NCBI GenBank assembly: GCA_016712885.1
Contig: JADJQF010000003.1
Span: 767,395 to 831,394 of the forward strand
Length of the DNA: 64,000 bases
Direction of reading: 5' to 3'
From: Candidatus Flexicrinis proximus
Lineage (GTDB): Bacteria; Chloroflexota; Anaerolineae; Aggregatilineales; Phototrophicaceae
Below are positions 26,963-36,929 of the stretch, piece by piece; the first letter of the stretch is position 1, and every line of letters begins with the position of its first letter. The position numbers were made by a program, and so were the translations under genes. Below the pieces are notes generated by a model. It was not told the origin of the DNA. It worked only from the letters and a program-made list of their open reading frames with translations, and did not search any database.

Positions 26963-28543
26963 TTATTCGCTGCCCGGACCGGCCCACTGGCCGATACGGA
27001 AGATGACAAACTCAGCCGGTTTCGTCGGCGCAACGCCGACTTCAACGACCATCTGGCCGAGATCACGCGCCTCAGGCGGGTTAGTCTCTTCGTCGCACTT
27101 AACGTAGAACGCAGAGTCGGGCGAGGCTCCGAAGAGCGCGCCGGTACGCCAAACCATCGTGAGGAAGGCTTTCACATCGCGGCGGACACGGCCCCACAGA
27201 CGCGCATCGTTGGGTTCGAACACGACCCACTGTGTGCTGCGCTCAATGCTCTCTTCAATCATGTTGAACAGACGGCGGACGTTGATGTACTTCCACGACG
27301 GATCACTGGTGAGGGTACGTGCGCCCCAAATGCGGATGCCGCGGCCAGGGAACGAGCGGATGCAGTTGATGCCGAGCGGGTTGAGAAGGTCCTGCTCGCC
27401 CTTGGTCACTTTCATGCCGAGGCCAAGGGTTGTACGGACGATCTCATTAGCCGGGGCCTTGTGGACACCACGGGTGTTATCGACGCGGGCGTAGACGCCA
27501 GCCATGTGGCCGCTCGGCGGTACCAGGCGGGTACGGCCCGGGTTGCCGGTCATGTCTGCGATCTCAATCCACGGATAGTAGAGGGCGGCACGGGTGGTGT
27601 CGTAGTTGACTTCCAGACGCCATTCCTTGACTTCCTGCGGCGTGAGGGCCGGAGGCGCATCGAGGATGGCGAAGCAGTAGCGAACGAGTTCGCAGTAGTC
27701 GATCATGGCCTGCTGAACGGCCTGAACGCCCTTCATATCGACTTCACCGGCCTCGAAGGAGGTCATGAGATCGGGAGCGACGAGCATGGTCACGTCGTCG
27801 AAGGCCTCGAGGCCGCCGAAACCCGTACGGGTGACAGCGCTGCCCTGGTAGTCAGCCAACGAGATGGCCTTTTCCTTGATCTCACCGCCGGCAAGCTTGG
27901 TTGCACCGGAAGCGGGGACAAGATCGGCCTTACCAACGACAACCGCGGTCAGGATCTGGGACTGCGTTTCGACAACGGTCTGGACGTTATTGTCGCCCTT
28001 GCCCAGCGTGACGTTGGGGAAGGTTTCCTTGACCGCGCCGCTTTCCTTGACGATCAAGGTAAAGGCCGGGCTGGCCTTCTTGGGATCTTCGCCGTCCTTG
28101 GGCGCTTCGCGCTTCAGTTCGACTTCGATGTTGTTGCCGGCTGGGCCGGCCTTCTTTGCGGTGAAATCCAGCAGTTTGACCGGCTTGTCGCCTTCACTGT
28201 TGACGCTGCCTTTGGCGGCAGTGGCCGAGTCGGGGTCGCTGGCTTCGCCAAGGGTCTTGATACTGACGATATAAGCGATGCTGCCGCCATTCGCGAAATA
28301 ACCGTAGACCGAGTCCGGCATATAAGCGCCTTTAACAAAGGCACCGAACTTAGCCACATACTGGCTCCAATTGGTGACCAGAGTCGGCTTGCCCAGAAGA
28401 GATACGGGCTGGCCGTTCTTTATGTCTGACGCCTTATCGGTGTAACCGATAAAGGCGGCTACCGCAGTACCGACAGCCTCAATAGGCTTGGCACCACGAT
28501 CAACTTCCTCCATGTAAACGCCCGGAGATAGATAGTTTGGCAT
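26963..28543 (-). CDS. eCIS contractile tail sheath protein
   Basis: The 526-residue protein starts YLSPGVYMEEVDRGAKPIEA, the sheath N-terminal hallmark. It ends with the conserved C-terminal domain: GIRIWGARTL, WKYINVRRLFNMIEESIERS and EFVIFRIGQW. An inserted region (about residues 95-240) is typical of the variable outer sheath domain. Only one sheath gene is present, whereas Afp/PVC loci have several. AGGAGAG lies 4 bases before the ATG. Confidence 0.96.
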   Translation of the reverse strand: MPNYLSPGVYMEEVDRGAKPIEAVGTAVAAFIGYTDKASDIKNGQPVSLLGKPTLVTNWSQYVAKFGAFVKGAYMPDSVYGYFANGGSIAYIVSIKTLGEASDPDSATAAKGSVNSEGDKPVKLLDFTAKKAGPAGNNIEVELKREAPKDGEDPKKASPAFTLIVKESGAVKETFPNVTLGKGDNNVQTVVETQSQILTAVVVGKADLVPASGATKLAGGEIKEKAISLADYQGSAVTRTGFGGLEAFDDVTMLVAPDLMTSFEAGEVDMKGVQAVQQAMIDYCELVRYCFAILDAPPALTPQEVKEWRLEVNYDTTRAALYYPWIEIADMTGNPGRTRLVPPSGHMAGVYARVDNTRGVHKAPANEIVRTTLGLGMKVTKGEQDLLNPLGINCIRSFPGRGIRIWGARTLTSDPSWKYINVRRLFNMIEESIERSTQWVVFEPNDARLWGRVRRDVKAFLTMVWRTGALFGASPDSAFYVKCDEETNPPEARDLGQMVVEVGVAPTKPAEFVIFRIGQWAGPGSE

Positions 28544-28613
28544 CGGTTCTCTCCTTGCTCCCTCAAAACTTAGTTACTTGAAGCTTGCAGTGTCAGGGGG
28601 AAATTCCATGTGC

Positions 28614-29267
28614 TTAATTCTCAGTATCCCCCTCCTCTGCTCGTTTCCGTTTTGGAACCTTGATATCCTCGCTCCTCGCTGAAACTACCCGCTCGTTAGG
28701 CCGCTCGGACTGAGCAATACGGATAGTTCCTTCCAACACCAGCGGCGTTTCCTCCTCAAACGCGACGTCGAGTTCGAGCGTGGCAATGACCGTAAAACCC
28801 AGATGCAACTGGTTGTCCATCACGCTCCACAAATCGACCATGTTGGTAGTCATTGTTGGTGAGGTTTCCGCCACCAACAGCGGGATATCAATACGACTAT
28901 ACCGCAATGCGCCTTCACACGCCGCAGGATCGAGATAAAGCGTGCGCTTAAGGGTGGACAATGCGCGCCACAGCAGGCGGTGCTCATCTTCGATTTTGCG
29001 TGTCCACGAGGTCACCACATAGGCGACATCGACACGGCGAGGCGGCAAGGTGATCTTCCCGGAAGTCCCGTTCTTGGCGATTTCGCGATCCATCTGGCGC
29101 AGCTTCTGGTTCTCGCGGATGTCGAAGGCAAACAGGTTCAGGGTCGGGCGGCTGAGACGGGAAGCCCACTCGCGGTTCGGCTGGTCAAAGGCGATTTCGA
29201 TATCCTGACCAATCCCTCCCCGATTGCGGAGGAGTGCTTCGATCGACTTGTCCAGATCGTCCAGCAT
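28614..29267 (-). CDS. eCIS DUF4255 tail terminator/cap protein (Pvc16-like)
   Basis: The 217-residue protein has the DUF4255 pattern: MLDDLDKSIEALLRNR, IAFDQPNREWASRLSRPTLN and FDIRENQKLR. Pvc16/Afp16 proteins end the tube and sheath at the distal tip. It lies between the ATPase and sheath genes, the common order. The 70-base gap before the sheath gene holds only the sheath ribosome site. Confidence 0.92.
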   Translation of the reverse strand: MLDDLDKSIEALLRNRGGIGQDIEIAFDQPNREWASRLSRPTLNLFAFDIRENQKLRQMDREIAKNGTSGKITLPPRRVDVAYVVTSWTRKIEDEHRLLWRALSTLKRTLYLDPAACEGALRYSRIDIPLLVAETSPTMTTNMVDLWSVMDNQLHLGFTVIATLELDVAFEEETPLVLEGTIRIAQSERPNERVVSARSEDIKVPKRKRAEEGDTEN

Positions 29268-29276
29268 TAGTCCCCC

Positions 29277-29948
29277 TTATCCGTCGAGCAGACGGCCCAT
29301 CTTCTGATGTTCGCGGCGAACGGCGCTTCGAATATGCGTTCCGGTGATGATGCGGCTGTCGGCAGCGGCCAGATAGGCCGACGCGATCGCCGCGTTGCGA
29401 ATACTGCCCCCTGCGAGGCGGAACTCGTTGGCGATCTGGACCAGATCGACATCCTTGCCGAGCGGCGCGCCGGGCGGAAAGTGAGCGGCCCAGATACGTT
29501 CGCGGTATTCCGGCGTCGGGAACGGGAAGTCGACCATAAAGTCGAGGCGGCGCGTAAAGGCGTCGTCGATATTCTGACGGAAGTTTGTAGCCAGGATCAC
29601 GACGCCGTCATATTGTTCGACGCGTTGAAGCAGATAGGCGACTTCGATATTGGCGTAGCGGTCGCGCGCATCCTTGACTTCACTGCGCTTGCCGAACAGG
29701 GCGTCGGCTTCATCGAAGAACAGGATTGCGTTGCCGCTCTGCGCTTCGTTGAAAATCACATTCAGGTTCTTTTCGGTCTCGCCGATATATTTGCTGACCA
29801 CGGCGGAAAGATCGATTTTATAGAGTACTAGGCCGAGCTCCTGGGCGACAACTTCGGCGGCCAGTGTCTTGCCGGTGCCACTCTCGCCGGCGAACAGGGC
29901 ACTGATCCCGCGGGCAGTTCGTGCTCCAAACCCCCACTGTTCGCGCAC
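29277..29948 (-). pseudogene. C-terminal AAA+ part of eCIS ATPase (Afp15-like), frame broken from N-terminal part
   Basis: This frame encodes the AAA+ core: Walker A GESGTGKT, YKIDLSAVVSKYIGETEKNL, Walker B AILFFDEADALFGKR, and the sensor region ILATNFRQNIDDAFTRRLDF. Afp15-type ATPases are needed for particle assembly or stability. The frame continues upstream of position 29948 only as non-homologous sequence. GTG at 29948-29946 is the first possible start. A protein from here would lack the N-terminal domain but keep the ATPase site. See the entry for the N-terminal part. Confidence 0.8.
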
Positions 29949-31341
29949 AATGAAGCTGCTGCGTGAGCGGGTCAGGCGGCAAAACCAATTCGTCCCACCC
30001 TGCCCGCGGCGTGATGCGGGAGGCAAGATGCCCCAGCGAAAGCGAGGCATGCGCCTGTGCGCCGGCGTAGAGATCGTGGACATCGGGGGCTTTGGACTTC
30101 GACGCCGCGATGTCGGCTGCGGTCTGTGCGGCCCGGGCGATCCGTGCGGCCCCGAAGCGGAATTTGCTGGCGAGTCCGTCAATATCGCTATCACTGAGAT
30201 TTGCATGAATAGAGTAAGCCGCATCGGCCCACAACGCGCGCCGGTAACCGAACGCGGGTAACTCGAGGCCGAGTCGAAGCATCCGGCGGCCATCGAGCGG
30301 CTCGGGTGGTTCCCAGTCGCGCTCGCCACAAATAAAGACCGGCAGCGGATACCGGGCGATGCGTTCCCAGAGCGCGGTGAGCAAGGGGCGCCGCTCCAGT
30401 TCGAGCAGTACATCCCAGTGATCGATCAGCAGGGCGGCCCCGTGGAGAATACCTTCGCGGATGGTGATACGCGCAACGGCGTCAGGGGACATCTCTACCG
30501 CAGACAGGGCAGACGAGTCGACGCGAAGCAGGTTCAGGTCGTTGGATTGGCACAAGGAAGACGCAACTTCAAGCTGACCCAGCTCAGGCAGGCCGCGGAA
30601 GAAGATTAATGGAGACTCGGAAAATGCCTGTTGAATGGCTTCAAGCGGCAGATCGGGAGGGGATTGGACGTCATGGACCGGCGTGACAATCCGGCGCAGA
30701 CGTTCGTCGGGAAAGTCACTGCCAAGCAGAAAGGCGAGCGTCCGACCATCGACTCGAAGGGCGTGCAAGAGGGAGGCCGAGTTCGGGCGCGCTGAATCGG
30801 CAACGAGATCAATCAAACCATGCCAGCGCAGGGGGCTTTCGGGCATCAGCCGCGACCATACGCCCAGACGTTCTTCCGGCGTGCGTCCGAGGATATTCAT
30901 GGCGAGGTTGACGGTCGGCCTACGGAGCGAGACATCGTCCTGGAGATAGGCGTAGATTCGCTCGTAGCGCCGGTCGAGTTCAGGGGCGAGCGCAATCAGA
31001 AGGATGTACTGGTCAATCAGCGGCAGATGCAGGGCATTGACGATATGAGCAAGGGGAGAAGACGGGTCTTCCAGCGAGAAGGCCGGCAAGACATCAAAAT
31101 GGTCTTCGGTTCCCGACCAGAGGCCTGCCAGACCGGGTTGGGATAAGTGGCGTTCCATTTCATCAGGCGTAACAATGAGTCCCCGGAGCGCGTCGGTCGG
31201 GTCATGGGCGGACGCGTCTGCTCGAGACACAGCGCTATGAAGCAGCGGCTCCAGTTGATGAAGCGCACCATTCAGGTCTCGCAGGCTACCCACTGAAGAT
31301 AACGACTCCCGTGATGCGGCCGGTGACGGCGACTGTGTCAC
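29818..31341 (-). pseudogene. N-terminal part of eCIS ATPase (Afp15-like), interrupted near 29955-29970
   Basis: The frame encodes the long N-terminal region of an Afp15-like ATPase, including a degenerate AAA-like part and the conserved GWDELVLPPDPLTQ block that normally leads into the AAA+ core. Right after this block homology jumps to another frame, which carries SSFIVREQWGFGAR and the Walker A. Judged from the usual family spacing, about eight residues are also missing. This suggests a short frame-shifting deletion rather than one skipped base. CGCAG occurs at the junction and could have mediated it. After the break the frame runs out-of-family to 29818. I prefer a GTG start at 31341 with GGAG upstream; an ATG at 31398 is also possible. 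The 31399-31611 gap upstream has no clear promoter. Confidence 0.75.
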
Positions 31342-31611
31342 AGACAGGACTCCGATGATCGAGTGATGGGTGGGTATGGCATAAAGAAATCGTTGCATTC
31401 AGCGTAAGCTAATGTGCAGTTTAACACTGTTTTGCGGCAAGCGCACTTATTTCAAGGCGAGTTGTCCCACAGTTACCCGTGATATCCAGCAATCAAGGCG
31501 TGTCTTCCCGTCAAGAATTGTCGAGGAAAATCAAATTCATTAACGAAACACCAATCATGTGACCTCGAAAGGTTCTTTTGTACCCGCGCTGCCAGCCAAG
31601 AAATGGCCCAA

Positions 31612-32463
31612 TCACAATCTCGAATAGAGTTGTTCGCCCGGAAGCAGTTCGCTGATCCGGTGGTGAGGAGAGGCCAAGCGCAGACGGACGACCTGCGCGG
31701 TATCGCTCAATTCGATGTCCGACTGTTTGGCAATTCCTGCAGCGACCTGCCCCACTCTGACGTTGTCAGAGGCCCGGAGCATGAAAGGGCCGATCTCAGT
31801 CCCGAAACGGGCCGACAACATGAAAGGACCGGCGGGAAGACGGGGCGCATCAGCGGCCGATGGCGCGCTGACGGTCACCTTTAGTTCTGCCAACGGAGGC
31901 TGGGTCGCAGGATCGTCAAGCGGTGTGTAGAAGCGCAGGGTGTGGACGGCACTGATTGGGATCGGCTGCTGCGTCAATTCGTAGTCATCGATCAACACAC
32001 GGGCACCGCCGTTGAGCGCGGCAAACCATTGGCCGATCTGGCTGTCGAAGAGCAAGACGGCGCACCGGGCCGGCAGGAGATTGATTCGGCTGCTGCGCGC
32101 GATTTCGCGCAAGTCGATGTCTGGAGGCGGCGACTCGGACGGGTCCGGCACGCCCATGGACAGGGCCAACCGCCCGCCCGTCGAAACACTACGGTCGTTG
32201 AGCTGGGCGGTCACTTCCCGTCCACCGGTACGCACCGGTTGAGGGAATTCGCCGGCCTGCAGCGCATCCGGAAAGACCGCCAACCGGTCGCCAGGGATAA
32301 TCCCGCAGCCGCCCAGGCGATCGCCCATGGCGAGAGGGGTCGCAACTTCCAGGCCGCCGACCCGAAGCAACTGCGCGACATCGCCGGTTTCAAGGGCTGT
32401 GCTGACCCGTGCCTGCGCGACCCTCGCGCCGGGAACGATCACCGCGGTGAACTTGAATATCAT
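31612..32463 (-). CDS. Protein of unknown function with possible ubiquitin-like (EsaB/YukD-like) N-terminus
   Basis: The 283-residue product was not assigned to a family. Residues 1-65 have a ubiquitin-like pattern, ending LGGCGIIPGDRLAVF, like the L.D.GI..GD.L segment of YukD/EsaB domains in type VII systems. Two later beta-rich stretches could be degenerate FHA-like sandwiches: WFAALNGGARVLIDDYEL, and VGQVAAGIAKQSDIELSD with SPHHR. No membrane helix is seen. It lies between the eCIS ATPase and the VWA-FHA gene, and may be an adaptor of either system. The 140-base upstream gap holds no clear promoter. Confidence 0.5.
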   Translation of the reverse strand: MIFKFTAVIVPGARVAQARVSTALETGDVAQLLRVGGLEVATPLAMGDRLGGCGIIPGDRLAVFPDALQAGEFPQPVRTGGREVTAQLNDRSVSTGGRLALSMGVPDPSESPPPDIDLREIARSSRINLLPARCAVLLFDSQIGQWFAALNGGARVLIDDYELTQQPIPISAVHTLRFYTPLDDPATQPPLAELKVTVSAPSAADAPRLPAGPFMLSARFGTEIGPFMLRASDNVRVGQVAAGIAKQSDIELSDTAQVVRLRLASPHHRISELLPGEQLYSRL

Positions 32464-32603
32464 GACTGTTCACGGATTGAAAGCACGATCCCGTCCAGTT
32501 CGGGCTGCCCGCGCGTGCACTCGCCAGCGATAGGCGCCGGGCGAAAACCACTGCTAAAATAGGCGCGTAAGTTGCGAATGCCTCCGTACTCCCGGCAGCG
32601 TCT

Positions 32604-34709
32604 CTAGAGATCGGTCTTGATGAAATCAGCGATATCCTGCTGGGCGCTGCTATGGAAGATCATGATCACATCGCCGATCTGCAGCTCAGTGACGCCATCG
32701 AGGCGGTGGAGGAAGAATCCGCGGCGCACCTGCCCGTCGATACGGGCGGTGGCATTGCCCTTACGATTCGAGTAGTACCAATCGCCACGCCGCCACATGA
32801 TGACGCCGTGCTGACGCGAGACATTCGGATCGTCACTCACATTCACATCGTTTCCAGAACCACGGCCAATCGTCACGGTCTTCTTGGTGAGGGCGTGGGC
32901 ATGCCGCACGCCATCGCGCAGAACCGTCAGGGTCATCAACTGCGGACCGAGCTCAATGTTGTCAGGATAGGCGATCACGCGCTTGATCTTGCGCCTGCGT
33001 ATGGCGCGAACGAGGATTACGTTGAGAAGAAGCCCGGCGAGCATGAGGGCAAGCGGGATGCCGTAATCAATGCGAAGATCGCGGCGGGGTACAGGGGGCC
33101 GGGGCTGAACGGTTGGCGTGGCTGTCGGAACTGGAACAGAAACGGTGAGCGGCAGCAGATTGCTGCTGGCCAACGGCGGGTCCCCAGGTGAGATGCCCGA
33201 CACGACAGCGACAATCTGGTACGTACCGCCTGCGGTCGCGTCTGGAAACACCGAGAGGATGGCTGCCGAGAGGTCAGGCAGTGATAGCGCCGCGACGCCA
33301 CTTACGTAGGGTGCCGTGCCGATTGTCTGGGCCAGCTCAGGGCGCCCGGAAGGGGATGCGCTGAATTCGACATCAGGCAGGGCAATCTGCTCATTCCCGC
33401 GCACCGTCAGGTCAACTGCGCCCGTGAACGTGCCCGAAGTCGCGGAGTCGGGAGACGCAAGCGCGTCCCTGACCGTCAGTTGAAGCGACTGCTGGACATA
33501 CAGGCGCAGCGACGAAGGCGTCTGAGCGAGAGTCGTGTTGGCGTTATCCCACAACTCGGCCTGGACGGTGTAGAAACCCGGCTGCAAGACCGTCGAATCA
33601 AAGGTGTAGACGGATGCCTGCGAGGTCTGGACCACTTCGCCGTTGACCCGAAAAACGATGCGAGTATTTTCACGTCCCAGATCCGACTGGGCGTTGACAC
33701 CAATGTCGATCCGGCCGGTGATGGGCGCGCCGCCGGCGTTGGTGACAAAGGCGATGTCGTGGCGAAGGGTTTCGACCGGACAGGTCACCTGGTCGGTCAA
33801 TTCGGTACCATCGGTGAGCGCCGCTGTAAGGTCGATGGCCGCGCGGTTATTCGAGTCAGGGGTAAGGCCGCGTCCGCTAATCGTGATGGTCGCTTCGCTG
33901 TTCAGCGCGCGGGCAAAGTCGCTCAAGTAGGCGCCAACAGCCGAGCCAATTGAAGCGCGCGTGTTATTCGTCTCGCCGTAATACCAGAAATAGCCGCCGG
34001 TTTGCGATGCAAGCGCAGTCAACTCATCTTCGTCGGGGCGGTCGCGCGATACAAATCCAATCGAATAGATCTGCGTGTTGTCGCGCTGCGCACGTGCAAT
34101 CAGCGCGTCGATAGGCGTTTGCTCAAGCTGGCGGCGCCCGCTGTCGGTGACGGCCAGGACAACCCGCCGCGTTCCCGCAGCGAACGGAAATGCACCGATA
34201 GCCTGATCAATAGCGTCGTAGAGACGGTTGTCCCCGGCGCTGATCGACAGACCGGTGAGGTAGTCATTCGCAAATGCCTGCTTATCGGCGACAAATGGAG
34301 TGACGGGCGCGATATCTTCGCTGAAGGTGATCAGCGCGACCTCGTCTTCGGGGAGAAGGTTCTCAAACAGATCCTGTTGAAGCACCGCAGTGAGTTCGAC
34401 AATTGGCACAGTATCGGTCAGGTCAAGGACAATCACTAACCTTAACGGGGGGCGTTCGGCAAGCGGCGTGAGCACGACATCGAGCGCGCCCGGGTTTCCC
34501 CGCTGTTCGGCGGAGAGGTCTAACGCGGAATCGGCTAGGGTGCGGGCATCAGCCCCCTGGAGCACCGCCTCAATCCGGACCTGGTTGGCCGATCGCTCAA
34601 ACGCGCAGGAATAGGCCACAAAGGCGGGGGAGAGTACCGGCTGTTGTGCGGCAGTGAGACCTGTGATTAGCGCCGCAGCGAACGCTGCGACCAATGTGCG
34701 GATACGCAT
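32604..34709 (-). CDS. Secreted VWA-domain protein with membrane helix and cytoplasmic FHA domain, copy 2
   Basis: The 701-residue product has a signal peptide (MRIRTLVAAFAAALITGLTA). A VWA domain follows, with LRLVIVLDLTDTV, NRLYDAIDQAI and RRVVLAVTDSGRRQ, then beta-rich segments and a Pro-rich spacer. One helix (about 550-575) ends in RRRKIKR. The C-terminal FHA domain (about 600-680) has TIGRGSGNDV and NVSRQHG. The metal-site motif is DLTDT instead of DxSxS, so metal binding may be altered. It has the same architecture as 5593-7728. It is 10 bases from the PP2C gene, so the two are probably co-transcribed. Confidence 0.88.
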   Translation of the reverse strand: MRIRTLVAAFAAALITGLTAAQQPVLSPAFVAYSCAFERSANQVRIEAVLQGADARTLADSALDLSAEQRGNPGALDVVLTPLAERPPLRLVIVLDLTDTVPIVELTAVLQQDLFENLLPEDEVALITFSEDIAPVTPFVADKQAFANDYLTGLSISAGDNRLYDAIDQAIGAFPFAAGTRRVVLAVTDSGRRQLEQTPIDALIARAQRDNTQIYSIGFVSRDRPDEDELTALASQTGGYFWYYGETNNTRASIGSAVGAYLSDFARALNSEATITISGRGLTPDSNNRAAIDLTAALTDGTELTDQVTCPVETLRHDIAFVTNAGGAPITGRIDIGVNAQSDLGRENTRIVFRVNGEVVQTSQASVYTFDSTVLQPGFYTVQAELWDNANTTLAQTPSSLRLYVQQSLQLTVRDALASPDSATSGTFTGAVDLTVRGNEQIALPDVEFSASPSGRPELAQTIGTAPYVSGVAALSLPDLSAAILSVFPDATAGGTYQIVAVVSGISPGDPPLASSNLLPLTVSVPVPTATPTVQPRPPVPRRDLRIDYGIPLALMLAGLLLNVILVRAIRRRKIKRVIAYPDNIELGPQLMTLTVLRDGVRHAHALTKKTVTIGRGSGNDVNVSDDPNVSRQHGVIMWRRGDWYYSNRKGNATARIDGQVRRGFFLHRLDGVTELQIGDVIMIFHSSAQQDIADFIKTDL

Positions 34710-34719
34710 CGAACCCCCG

Positions 34720-36249
34720 TCAGCGAGTCAAGATCCAGTAGCTGGTTGCAAGGAGCGCAACCAGCAGCAAAAAAGTGAAGCAGCCGATGGGCGAGGACGC
34801 AACCTGGGTGACCGGATCACCGGGCTTGCGCATCTTGAGCGAGCCGGTTCGACTTGCACGCGTGAAGACACGGTCACTGGCGTGTGCTTCCCAGATGTCA
34901 TCGAGATAGGCATCAGCGAGACACTCGACAACAATCGCTGTCACGTTGTCCTTCGCCTCAAGCTCAAGCGCCCGCCGAACCATCATCTCGGCCGCATAGG
35001 TGGTGTTACCAGCAAGATAGGTAATCAGTTCATTTGACCGAACGGTATTGGTGAGTCCATCACTGGTAATCAGCAGTTTGTCGCCAGGATTCAAGGGAAT
35101 CGTTAAGGTCTGCGGCTCGATCCCATCGACTTTGCCGATGGCACGGGTAAGGACGTCACGTTTTGGGGGCGCATCGGTCATGTTGACCGCCTGTACGGTC
35201 GCCAGTTCAACGGGCTGCTGCTGCATGTGGTCCTGAGTGAGCTGCTGGAGCACATTCTGGCGGAAGAGATACAGCCGCGAGTCGCCCACATGGGTGACAA
35301 AAGCACTCCAGTTCCTGATGACGACGGCGGTCAGGGTGGTGCCGGCAGGATTAGGCGACCGGCGGACCCAGGCGCGCACTTCCGCATTGATGTGTTTGAA
35401 CGCAGTGGTCAAGACATCAATCCAGGGCAGATCGTACGACGCATTCCTGAAGAAGGCGGTCAGCAGGTACTTGGAGGCAAACGCGCTGATCTCGTCCCCA
35501 TCCTGCCCCGCGCCAACCCCGTCTGCCACCGCAAACAAGTAGGCCCTGGGGTGCTGGCCTATGGCTATCGCATCCTGATTTGCCTCGCGATATGGGCCGG
35601 TATTGGTCGCATAAGAGGCATCTACACGGGTGACAACCGGCGTGCGGTCAAAGTAGAACAGCTCAACCCGGTGCGGCTGACCGTTGATCGTAAACGTGTC
35701 GCCCTGGCGGACAGGGAACGGGAACTTGGGCACGATATCATTGACGCGGACTTCGGCTTTGCCGGTGACAGATGTCAGGCGGATCGGAGCGCGTAGATCA
35801 GGGGGGTCGGCAGGCGCAAAGTGGAGGTCCAGTGCAAGCCCATCCACCAGTAAATGAAGCTGCGTCGCAGCCCGCCCCGCCCCGTTGCCGATATGGACGA
35901 TGAAGCGCTGCTCATCCGCCGCGACCATGTGAATCTGCGAGACACGGGCGACCTGAGCTACGGCTTTGCGCGCCTTGCGCTCGCTGTCCTTGGTGAACAT
36001 GTCGCGCAGATCGTCACGCGCGCTGCGTTTTTCGGACTTGCTATCACCAACACTGATTCCAAGTTTCTTCAGGAGCGGCCGGAGGGGAGTTACCAGGCGC
36101 TGCGGAGCAGATTTAAACTGACGCCAGAACGGCCCGAATAAACGCAGAGGATTTATCCGGTTCAACTGCGACAGACCTGTCGTAGCGAGCCGGGCCGGGG
36201 CGTTGACTAACGCCGTTAATCGCGATATCACCGATCCTATGACGTTCAC
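34720..36249 (-). CDS. PP2C-family Ser/Thr phosphatase with C-terminal membrane anchor
   Basis: I place the start at GTG 36249: GAGGG lies 4 bases upstream and an extended -10 promoter lies just before it. A longer frame to 36450 would run through this promoter and into the divergent gene. The 509-residue product has a basic N-terminal region and a beta-rich segment that may be FHA-like. The PP2C domain (about 205-445) shows NQDAI, FAVADGVGAGQDGDE, THVGDSRLYLF, LLITSDGLTNT and AKDNVTAIVVE, all catalytic metal ligands present. One membrane helix lies at about 486-507. It probably opposes the kinase at 36926-37936. Confidence 0.88.
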   Translation of the reverse strand: MNVIGSVISRLTALVNAPARLATTGLSQLNRINPLRLFGPFWRQFKSAPQRLVTPLRPLLKKLGISVGDSKSEKRSARDDLRDMFTKDSERKARKAVAQVARVSQIHMVAADEQRFIVHIGNGAGRAATQLHLLVDGLALDLHFAPADPPDLRAPIRLTSVTGKAEVRVNDIVPKFPFPVRQGDTFTINGQPHRVELFYFDRTPVVTRVDASYATNTGPYREANQDAIAIGQHPRAYLFAVADGVGAGQDGDEISAFASKYLLTAFFRNASYDLPWIDVLTTAFKHINAEVRAWVRRSPNPAGTTLTAVVIRNWSAFVTHVGDSRLYLFRQNVLQQLTQDHMQQQPVELATVQAVNMTDAPPKRDVLTRAIGKVDGIEPQTLTIPLNPGDKLLITSDGLTNTVRSNELITYLAGNTTYAAEMMVRRALELEAKDNVTAIVVECLADAYLDDIWEAHASDRVFTRASRTGSLKMRKPGDPVTQVASSPIGCFTFLLLVALLATSYWILTR

Positions 36250-36276
36250 GAAACCCTCACTTATGCAGCGGCGCAT

Positions 36277-36285
36277 ACTATAACA
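36277..36285 (-). promoter_or_regulatory. Extended -10 promoter for PP2C/VWA-FHA genes
   Basis: On the minus strand the sequence reads TGTTATAGT, an extended -10 element (TGnTATAnT). No good -35 is seen. Transcription would begin near 36270, leaving a leader of about 20 bases with the GAGGG site. It lies in the gap between the divergent PP2C and FHA genes. Confidence 0.55.
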
Positions 36286-36338
36286 CGTTCGCGCCCTATA
36301 CGGTGGTGCGTTACACTTTGTGATTGCAGGAGGGGTAA

Positions 36339-36929
36339 ATGCTTCGACTACCGGACTATGGTATCGCTTATGTGCTGTGGGTTGGCGCGATCGCCTTAGG
36401 GGCGGTTGCTTCCTTACAGGTACTCTATTTTCTGATGCTTCTGATCCCAAAACGGGGCAGCCGACCCATCCGGCAGCCCAATGGCCCGGTCATGCCAACG
36501 AATCCGGCCGGGGTCGAAGGACGACGCGCAGGGAACGCTCCGCTGGCCAGCGGCGGCAAGATGGTCGTGCTGACGGGTCTGTTGAATGTCGAAGACATCC
36601 CTCTACCCAATAACAATTTCGTGATTGGCCGCTACTACCATCCCGAAAACAATATCCATATCGCGCTAGACGAGAAGAGCATTTCGCGCCGCCATGCGAC
36701 GTTCCAAGGCGACGACAAGTCACGCGATTACTACCTGACGGACACCAACAGCAGTTATGGCACGGCGCTGCGGATGGGCGACAAACAGCAGCAGTTGGTG
36801 CCAGGGGCGAAATTCCGGATCTATAACGGTGACGTGATTCAATTCGGGCAAGCGATTACGGCCCGTTTTGTGCTGCCTGGCGAATCGAGGCCCACGCCGG
36901 CACCTGCAGATCAAAACGCCCGGACATGA
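36339..36929 (+). CDS. Membrane-anchored FHA domain protein
   Basis: The 196-residue product has an N-terminal membrane helix (about 9-37) and a Pro-rich linker. Its C-terminal FHA domain has NFVIGRYYHPENN, DEKSISRRHATF, DTNSSYGTALR and VIQFG. The cytoplasmic FHA would bind a phosphothreonine, most likely on the kinase encoded next. The stop overlaps the kinase start (ATGA). AGGAGGGG lies just upstream of the ATG. Confidence 0.92.
   Translation: MLRLPDYGIAYVLWVGAIALGAVASLQVLYFLMLLIPKRGSRPIRQPNGPVMPTNPAGVEGRRAGNAPLASGGKMVVLTGLLNVEDIPLPNNNFVIGRYYHPENNIHIALDEKSISRRHATFQGDDKSRDYYLTDTNSSYGTALRMGDKQQQLVPGAKFRIYNGDVIQFGQAITARFVLPGESRPTPAPADQNART

Noticed and set aside
36250..36450. Longer PP2C start at 36450
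   Set aside because: It would pass through the promoter and overlap the start of the divergent FHA gene; the extra residues show no domain.
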